From an uncultured Clostridia bacterium (GTDB taxonomy: Bacteria; Bacillota; Clostridia; Christensenellales; UBA1242), in the NCBI GenBank assembly GCA_934747965.1, contig CAKVHI010000006.1, forward strand, positions 23,550 to 87,549: a stretch of DNA of 64,000 bases, written 5' to 3'. Under the pieces are notes generated by a model, which was not told the DNA's origin, did not search any database, and saw nothing but the letters and a program-made list of their open reading frames with translations. Of this stretch, positions 59,172-64,000 are shown in pieces. The translations under genes and the position numbers were made by a program. Numbering within the stretch: position 1 is the first letter of the stretch; every line of letters begins with the position of its first letter.

Positions 59172-60006
59172 ATTTTCCAAATTCTGGAGCATTAGTTTCA
59201 TTATTCAATTTAATTTTATCAATTATTTTAAATACAGTATTCTCTAACTCGCTATTTTCAGAATAATCTGCATAACAATAATTGTTAATACGATTATTTT
59301 TAAAAAGCTTTAGCATCAATTCTTTTTTAGCGGGCATATCTTCATAAACGCCGATTGAAGAACCACCATTTTTAACAACAATGCTCATGCACGGAATGTC
59401 GGTCAAACTATCTCCAATATAAATCATATTTTTGAAAGGAATTCTTGAATTATGGTTTATTAATTTTTCATTAACTGAGTGGTCGTTTTCTTTTAAAACA
59501 TTTTTCTTTATTCTGTAAAGATATTGAGTTTTGTTTGTGTAATTAATGGCGTAAGCAGGCCAAATAGGCTCGCCATTTTTATCGTAAAGGTAGGTTGAAG
59601 CGTAAATTTTTTTAAAATTTTTTGCAATAGATGTGTTTGTTACAAATTCTTTTAAACCTGAACTTATTATGTAATGCTCGACTTTTAAACCTTGCTTTTT
59701 AGCATATTGATTTATTCGCTCAAACCAAGTTTCAACGCCTTTATAGTATACTGCACTTTTAGCAAAATCAACAAAATCTTTTTTTGTGATTTTTACATTG
59801 TTTTGTTTTGCTTTAAAGATTGCATAATACATATAAGATAAAACATCATCAAGAGTTTTTAAAGCCCTTAAAGATTCAACTTCTTCCCAAAACTTTGCTG
59901 GAGTTGTTTTTATTTTTTCAAAAAATCCATAGTCAAAACTAGAATCTTTTGGGGCTAAAGTTTTGTCATAATCATAACATATTGCAATTACATTGTTTTT
60001 TTCCAT
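59170..60006 (-). CDS. HAD-superfamily phosphatase (phosphoserine phosphatase-like)
   Basis: A 278-residue HAD protein. The nucleophile motif is DYDKT (12-16), the second motif is IISSGLKEF and the acidic motif is YIGDSLTDIP. A large helical cap lies between motifs 1 and 2. The substrate is unknown. The start at 60006 is 6 nt after TGT-TAAATT with no ribosome site, so it is another possible leaderless gene, though with a weaker -10 box. Confidence 0.85.
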   Translation of the reverse strand: MEKNNVIAICYDYDKTLAPKDSSFDYGFFEKIKTTPAKFWEEVESLRALKTLDDVLSYMYYAIFKAKQNNVKITKKDFVDFAKSAVYYKGVETWFERINQYAKKQGLKVEHYIISSGLKEFVTNTSIAKNFKKIYASTYLYDKNGEPIWPAYAINYTNKTQYLYRIKKNVLKENDHSVNEKLINHNSRIPFKNMIYIGDSLTDIPCMSIVVKNGGSSIGVYEDMPAKKELMLKLFKNNRINNYCYADYSENSELENTVFKIIDKIKLNNETNAPEFGK

Positions 60007-60079
60007 ACAAATAATTTAACATATTTTTTGTTAATTTTCAATAATTTTTGCAAAAATTATTAATTAATTTAGGTTTTGT

Positions 60080-60108
60080 TTGACTTAAACAATATTGTTT
60101 TATATAAT
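60080..60108 (+). promoter_or_regulatory. Sigma-A promoter of glyQS with spacer palindrome
   Basis: TTGACT (60080-60085), 17-bp spacer, TATAAT (60103-60108). A perfect 14-bp palindrome AAACAATATTGTTT (60087-60100) fills most of the spacer and may be an operator. Confidence 0.8.
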
Positions 60109-60190
60109 ATTATTGTTAAAAGAAAAATGTGAAATTTATTTTAAAACTAAATTAAAATTTATTTAAAATGTTTTTAAAGGAAGTATAATT

Positions 60191-61576
60191 ATGGAAAACA
60201 ACCCAACAATGGATAAAATTGTTAATTTGTGCAAAAATCGTGGTATTATTTTTGCTGGAAGTGAAATATATGGCGGAATGGGTAACACTTGGGATTATGG
60301 CCCTGTAGGTGTTGAAATAAAAAACAACATCAAGCGTGCTTGGTGGAAAATGTTTGTGCAAGAAAATAAAAATGCTTATGGTGTTGATGCTGCAATTTTG
60401 ATGAATGCTCGTGTTTGGGATGCTAGTGGTCATACCACAAGTTTTTCTGATCCAAAAATGGATTGTAAAGAATGTAAAACTCGTCATAGAGCCGATAATT
60501 TGATTGAAGCCTATTGTGAAAAACATAACATAGAAAATGTTTGCCCAGACAAAATGACTAACGAAGAAATGGAGAGCTTTATATCAGAGCACAAAATTAA
60601 TTGCCCAGTTTGTGGAAAGCATAATTTTACTCCAATTAGGCAATTTAAACTTATGTTTGAAACTTCTCGTGGAGTTATTGGCGACAAACAAGACACAATA
60701 TATCTAAGGCCAGAAACTGCTCAGGGCGAATTTGTAAACTTTTTGAATGTTCAACGCTCAATGCGTGCAAAAGTACCTTTCTCTATTGCTCAAATAGGAA
60801 AGGCGTTTAGAAATGAGATTACGCCCGGCAATTTTATTTTCAGAACAATAGAATTTGAACAAATGGAACACCAACAATTCTGCAAAGAAGGTCAAGACTT
60901 AGAATTTTATGAAGAGTATAAGAAAAAGGCTATGGACTATCTTTTAAGACTTGGTTTTGATAGAGAGCACTTAAGATATAAAGACCATGATAAATTGGCT
61001 CACTATGCAAAGTGTGCTTGCGACATTCAATTTCACTATCCAATGGGTTGGGAAGAACTTAATGGAATTCACAACAGAACAAACTATGACCTATCTCGCC
61101 ATCAAGAATATAGTGGCAAAAGTATGCTTTATATGGATCCAATTACTAATGAAAAATTTGTTCCTTTTGTTGTTGAATATTCTATTGGTGCAGACAGGCT
61201 AATGCTTGCAACTCTTTGCGAGGCTTATAATGAAGAAAAACTTGAAAATGAAACTCGAGTTGTTTTAAAATTGCATCCTGCAATAGCATGCTATAAACTT
61301 GCAATATTACCACTTATGAAAAAAGAACATTCTCCTAAAGCGTTAGAAATTTTTGAAAAATTGTCTAAATATTTTAATTGTGATTACGATGAAAGTGGGT
61401 CAATAGGGAAAAGATACCGCAGACACGATGAAATTGGCACACCTTTCTGTTTAACTGTTGATGATAATACTCTTCAAAATAACACAGTTACTATAAGATT
61501 TAGGGATAGTATGGAACAAATTACGATAAATCTTGATGAAGTTAAAGACTTTGTTGAACAAAAAATTCAATTTTAA
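60191..61576 (+). CDS. glyQS: Glycyl-tRNA synthetase (dimeric type)
   Basis: A 461-residue class II synthetase of the alpha2 type. It starts with the KIVNLCKNRGIIFAGSEIYGG block, then GFWDYGP-like NTWDYGPVG, motif 2 (FRNEITPGNFIFRTIEFEQMEH) and motif 3 (EYSIGADRLMLATL, Arg retained). AAGGAAG precedes the ATG. I see no T-box in the 75-nt leader. Confidence 0.96.
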   Translation: MENNPTMDKIVNLCKNRGIIFAGSEIYGGMGNTWDYGPVGVEIKNNIKRAWWKMFVQENKNAYGVDAAILMNARVWDASGHTTSFSDPKMDCKECKTRHRADNLIEAYCEKHNIENVCPDKMTNEEMESFISEHKINCPVCGKHNFTPIRQFKLMFETSRGVIGDKQDTIYLRPETAQGEFVNFLNVQRSMRAKVPFSIAQIGKAFRNEITPGNFIFRTIEFEQMEHQQFCKEGQDLEFYEEYKKKAMDYLLRLGFDREHLRYKDHDKLAHYAKCACDIQFHYPMGWEELNGIHNRTNYDLSRHQEYSGKSMLYMDPITNEKFVPFVVEYSIGADRLMLATLCEAYNEEKLENETRVVLKLHPAIACYKLAILPLMKKEHSPKALEIFEKLSKYFNCDYDESGSIGKRYRRHDEIGTPFCLTVDDNTLQNNTVTIRFRDSMEQITINLDEVKDFVEQKIQF

Positions 61577-61618
61577 CAAGATTGAACAAAGAATATTACA
61601 TTGAAAGGAGATACTACT

Positions 61619-61861
61619 ATGGTTTGGCTTTATATTTGGCTTGGTGTTGTGGCTGTTACAATAATAATTGAGTTTGTAACGATGAAGTTAGTTTCAATTT
61701 GGCTAAGTATCGGTGCGTTAATCGCAATGATTCTTGCATCTTGTGGTGTTAGGTTTGAAATTCAAATTCCTGTTATGTTGGCAGTTTCCCTTGCTTGTAT
61801 ATTTGGTTTAAGAAAACCTACAATTAAGTTTCTTAATCGAAAAGAAGATAAAAATAAGTAA
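61619..61861 (+). CDS. NfeD-like short membrane protein
   Basis: An 80-residue protein with two or three TM helices (VWLYIWLGVVAVTIIIEFVT and a GALIAMILASCG segment) like the N-terminal half of short NfeD-like proteins. The C-terminal OB-fold is absent: the protein stops soon after the last helix with a Lys-rich tail. AAAGGAG (61604-61610) sets the start at ATG 61619. It lies 43 nt after glyQS, probably in the same transcript. Confidence 0.65.
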   Translation: MVWLYIWLGVVAVTIIIEFVTMKLVSIWLSIGALIAMILASCGVRFEIQIPVMLAVSLACIFGLRKPTIKFLNRKEDKNK

Positions 61862-61940
61862 ATAAAGTTAAAAAAATAAAATAACTTTGTTCCACAGGGT
61901 GTCACGACTGCTTTCACAAACATAAAGATAATTCAAAATT

Positions 61941-61961
61941 AAGTGGCTTTGCCACTTTTTT
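61941..61961 (+). terminator. Terminator after glyQS/NfeD-like gene
   Basis: Perfect stem AAGTGGC/GCCACTT with a TTT loop and a T6 run. Confidence 0.85.
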
Positions 61962-62046
61962 GTGTAAAAAAACCACAGTCCCGTGGTTTAACACTTATTG
62001 TTTTAGAATTGAAAATATCACATAGTGTTTGCATTAAAATAAAAAT

Positions 62047-62086
62047 ATATCAAACGAAATTTTTTGGTAGTTTGATATGTTTTTTT
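62047..62086 (+). terminator. Second terminator-like hairpin
   Basis: Perfect 9-bp stem ATATCAAAC/GTTTGATAT (62047-62055 and 62070-62078) with a 14-nt loop and a T7 run on the plus strand, although no plus-strand gene lies just upstream. Confidence 0.7.
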
Positions 62087-62105
62087 ATTAAGTATAATGT
62101 TAAAA

Positions 62106-62426
62106 TTATGATATGTTATTTAAACCCATTTCTGTTTCTTTATTAATTTTGTTTTTAATTTGCTTTTGTTCTCTGTTATGATTTATTATCCAAACAATTA
62201 AATCGACACTTACGATTATTAGGTTAAAAAGATATAACCATAAAACATAAGTGATATTGTTTGATAGAATCTTGCTAGTTAAACCGCAAATATAGCCTAA
62301 TATGATGACAAGAGTAAATACCAAACTTTTTCCGTTAGTCGATTTTGATTTTATTCCTTTAATTACCGAAATTGGCCATGATAAACCAAAACAAACAAGC
62401 ATTGCAACTTCAAAAATTTGTGCCAT
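62106..62426 (-). CDS. PQ-loop/SemiSWEET-like three-TM protein
   Basis: A 106-residue membrane protein with three TM helices and a PQ-loop-like first segment (FGLSWPISVIKGIKSKSTNG), the layout of bacterial SemiSWEET and related half-transporters that work as dimers. A Lys/Asn/Glu-rich C-terminal tail follows. AGGAG lies upstream. It is divergent from the LysR gene, which may regulate it. Confidence 0.75.
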   Translation of the reverse strand: MAQIFEVAMLVCFGLSWPISVIKGIKSKSTNGKSLVFTLVIILGYICGLTSKILSNNITYVLWLYLFNLIIVSVDLIVWIINHNREQKQIKNKINKETEMGLNNIS

Positions 62427-62519
62427 AAAATTTTCTCCTTTTTTATTATTATATCACTTGACAAATCATATTGTATAATATATCATTTTTATAAAATTAA
62501 TAACTTTTAGGAATATATT

Positions 62520-63392
62520 ATGGAACTAACAAATTTAAAATATTTTTATTGCGTGGCGCAAATTGAACATATTACTAAGGCATCCGAAAAATTACATATT
62601 GCTCAGCCTGCACTTTCAAAATCAATTAAGTGTTTAGAAACCGAACTAGGTGTTAAACTTTTTTATAGAGTTGGAAGAAGAATAAAATTAACCGAATATG
62701 GTAAATTTTTGATGAATAGGCTTAAACCTATTTTAGAAGAAATTGAGAATTTGAAGTCTGAAATTGAAAACCTTTTTTGCACCAACAAAAATAAAGTTTC
62801 TTTAAATGTGTTAGCGGCATCGACAATTATCACAAATATTATAACAAATTTTAAGCGAGAAAATCCTCAAGTGATTTTCAAAATTTCTCAACAAAAAAAC
62901 GAGTTGGATAATAACATAATTATAAATACTATTTCAAAAGAAGAAGTTGGTAAAATAAAAAATGAGCAATTTGACATTATTGAAGAAGAAATTTTTATTG
63001 CTTGCTCTAGTGATAGTGAGATTGCAAAAAAAGAAGAAATAGACTTAAAAGAACTTAAATTTCAAAATTTTGTTGCACTTTCGGGCTCTAAGCAATTTAG
63101 ACCACTGTGTGATACATTTTGTGCAATGTCTGGGTTTCATCCTAAAATTACTTTTGAGAGCGATTCTGTGATTGCTATAAAAAATTTAATTTCTGCAGGT
63201 ATAGGAATAGCATTTTGGCCAAAATTTTCGTGGGGAGATATTGATAAAAATCATATTAAATTGTTAAAGATTAAAAGCCCTATTTGTAAGCGAGAAATTA
63301 TTATAAGTCAAACCAAAATTGAGCAATCAGAAATTGTAGATAAATTTTATAATTATCTTGTTTCTAACCTAAAAAATGATGTAAAAGAATAA
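62520..63392 (+). CDS. LysR-family transcriptional regulator
   Basis: A 290-residue LTTR. The N-terminal HTH is ELTNLKYFYCVAQIEHITKA, then AQPALSKSIKCLETELGVKL, followed by the linker helix and a substrate-binding domain (about 90-285). It is divergent from the PQ-loop gene across 93 bp, the classic LTTR layout, so that transporter is the likely target. AGGAA precedes the ATG. Confidence 0.93.
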   Translation: MELTNLKYFYCVAQIEHITKASEKLHIAQPALSKSIKCLETELGVKLFYRVGRRIKLTEYGKFLMNRLKPILEEIENLKSEIENLFCTNKNKVSLNVLAASTIITNIITNFKRENPQVIFKISQQKNELDNNIIINTISKEEVGKIKNEQFDIIEEEIFIACSSDSEIAKKEEIDLKELKFQNFVALSGSKQFRPLCDTFCAMSGFHPKITFESDSVIAIKNLISAGIGIAFWPKFSWGDIDKNHIKLLKIKSPICKREIIISQTKIEQSEIVDKFYNYLVSNLKNDVKE

Positions 63393-63415
63393 AAATTTTT
63401 AAATTAAAATATAAT

Positions 63416-63446
63416 AAAAAACTTTATCGTTTTTGATAAAGTTTTT
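63416..63446. terminator. Terminator between LysR gene and the 63459 gene
   Basis: Stem AACTTTATC/GATAAAGTT (63420-63428 and 63435-63443) flanked by an A-tract and a T-tract. Bidirectional. Confidence 0.85.
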
Positions 63447-63458
63447 GTTGTTTATGTT

Positions 63459-63731
63459 TTATTTAGCAAATATGCCTGTTATTAAACTTGGGTTTATAAA
63501 TAAAATTATCAATATAATAGCCGCAATTAAAAACAGAATAAAGAAAACACTTGTTACTTTTGCAAGCAAATTATTAAAAGTGAAAAGTGCAAGAAGAATT
63601 AGACTTCCGTAATTAAGCAAAAAGGCTCCAAAATTTCCAAGAGGAACAGCACCCTTGATTTTTGAATATATAAACAACACGCAAAGTGCTATTGTTAATA
63701 ATGACAATATTATGTTAAACATTTTTTTCAT
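63459..63731 (-). CDS. Hypothetical three-TM protein, 90 aa
   Basis: A 90-residue hydrophobic protein with three predicted TM helices (about 5-25, 38-56 and 60-82). I recognise no family. The start ATG 63731 lies 6 nt after TATAAT (complement of 63738-63743) with no ribosome site, so it is a leaderless candidate. Confidence 0.65.
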   Translation of the reverse strand: MKKMFNIILSLLTIALCVLFIYSKIKGAVPLGNFGAFLLNYGSLILLALFTFNNLLAKVTSVFFILFLIAAIILIILFINPSLITGIFAK

Positions 63732-63856
63732 ATCACTATTATATTATATTTTTGATGTTTTTGCAATAGGTCTAGGCAAAATGCTTGGGAAATTAATCAA
63801 AAATAATGATAAAATAAAAATAAATAAAATATTTTTTAATTTTTTTTATTTTTTTG

Positions 63857-63885
63857 TTGACAAACTTTTCTTGTTTTAGTATACT
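63857..63885 (+). promoter_or_regulatory. Sigma-A promoter of tRNA-Thr
   Basis: TTGACA (63857-63862), exactly 17 bp, TATACT (63880-63885), 38 nt upstream of the mature tRNA 5' end. Confidence 0.85.
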
Positions 63886-63923
63886 TTAATCGTTGCTTAA
63901 AAAAGCAATTTAATATTCAATAT

Positions 63924-63999
63924 GCTGGTGTGGCTCAATTGGCAGAGCAGCTGACTTGTAATCAGCAGGTTGATGGTTCGATTCCATTCACCAGCTCCA
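63924..63999 (+). tRNA. tRNA-Thr (anticodon UGU)
   Basis: A complete cloverleaf. The acceptor stem is GCTGGTG/CACCAGC. The anticodon stem is GCTGA/TCAGC with loop CTTGTAA, giving anticodon TGT. The T-arm contains GGTTCGATTCC. The discriminator base is T and CCA is encoded (63997-63999). It may be the first gene of a tRNA cluster that continues past the right edge. Confidence 0.97.
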
Positions 64000-64000
64000 C

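Larger units (their letters stand above)
61862..62105. other. Hairpin-rich intergenic region
   Basis: 244 bp without a credible ORF. It holds AAAGTTA/TAACTTT near 61865-61888, AAGTGGC/GCCACTT with a T-run (61941-61961), AAACCAC/GTGGTTT (61970-61976 with 61983-61989) and ATATCAAAC/GTTTGATAT with a T-run (62047-62086). At least two are good intrinsic terminators. Confidence 0.65.

Noticed and set aside
63655..63879. Plus-strand ORF overlapping the 63459 gene and the tRNA promoter
   Set aside because: It is antisense to a better gene, has no ribosome site and runs into the -35/-10 of tRNA-Thr.

Overview
The window is about 70% A+T and codes densely on both strands. It looks like a chromosome segment from a low-GC Bacillota, most likely an uncultured Clostridia-like lineage with a small genome. 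Support comes from a HrcA/CIRCE-type hrcA-grpE-dnaK-dnaJ operon, an L10 leader before rplJ-rplL, a YetF/DUF4363 pair, a PdaB-like deacetylase, an RsgI-like protein, and sigma-A promoters (TTGACA, 17 bp, TATAAT). TGA is used as a stop and TGG as Trp, so the code is standard. I see no prophage, transposase, CRISPR array or rRNA. The one tRNA is tRNA-Thr(UGU) at the right edge.

Layout. 1-4.8 kb: a secreted protein cut by the left edge, a putative HExxH protein, an orphan VirD4/TraG-type coupling ATPase and a divergent VirB2-like two-TM protein. 4.8-9.5 kb: alanine racemase, RsmD, an Smr protein, the L10 leader with rplJ-rplL and a YcxB-like membrane protein. 9.6-17.5 kb: a YqeY protein, an alpha/beta hydrolase that has lost its nucleophile, an HtrA lipoprotein protease, two divergent XRE regulators over twin operators, a putative Mn transporter, a DAC-domain-like protein with an RHH-like partner, and UppP. 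17.6-27.4 kb: groS-groL, uvrB and uvrA separated by a cloverleaf palindrome, and cysS. 27.5-37.2 kb: envelope genes (YetF, a flippase, LysM, a four-repeat surface protein, a split TSUP pair) and an RnfC-like protein. 37.3-43.3 kb: a mini Fe-S protein, a Ppx/GppA-like pseudoenzyme, HemW, a deacetylase and an M16 peptidase. 43.4-52 kb: hrcA-grpE-dnaK-dnaJ, then rsmE-mtaB-mnmA. 52-64 kb: an RsgI-like protein, aspS-argS, a leucine-rich-repeat protein, a HAD phosphatase, glyQS, a PQ-loop protein, a LysR regulator and tRNA-Thr.

The strongest unexpected signals are these. (1) A -10 box ends 5-7 nt, usually exactly 6 nt, before the start codon of about 14 genes that lack a Shine-Dalgarno sequence, which suggests widespread leaderless mRNAs. 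(2) A perfect cloverleaf palindrome lies between uvrB and uvrA. (3) The hrcA and groES promoters share an 11-bp element two bases upstream of the -35 box, while only hrcA has a CIRCE. (4) A Shine-Dalgarno sequence and in-frame ATG lie inside the hrcA 3' end and could produce a 22-residue Cys-rich peptide. (5) Several enzymes lack key residues: the AspRS motif 3 Arg, the hydrolase Ser, and the Ppx/GppA phosphate loops and HD motif.

Family names come from motif recognition by eye. No database search was run.
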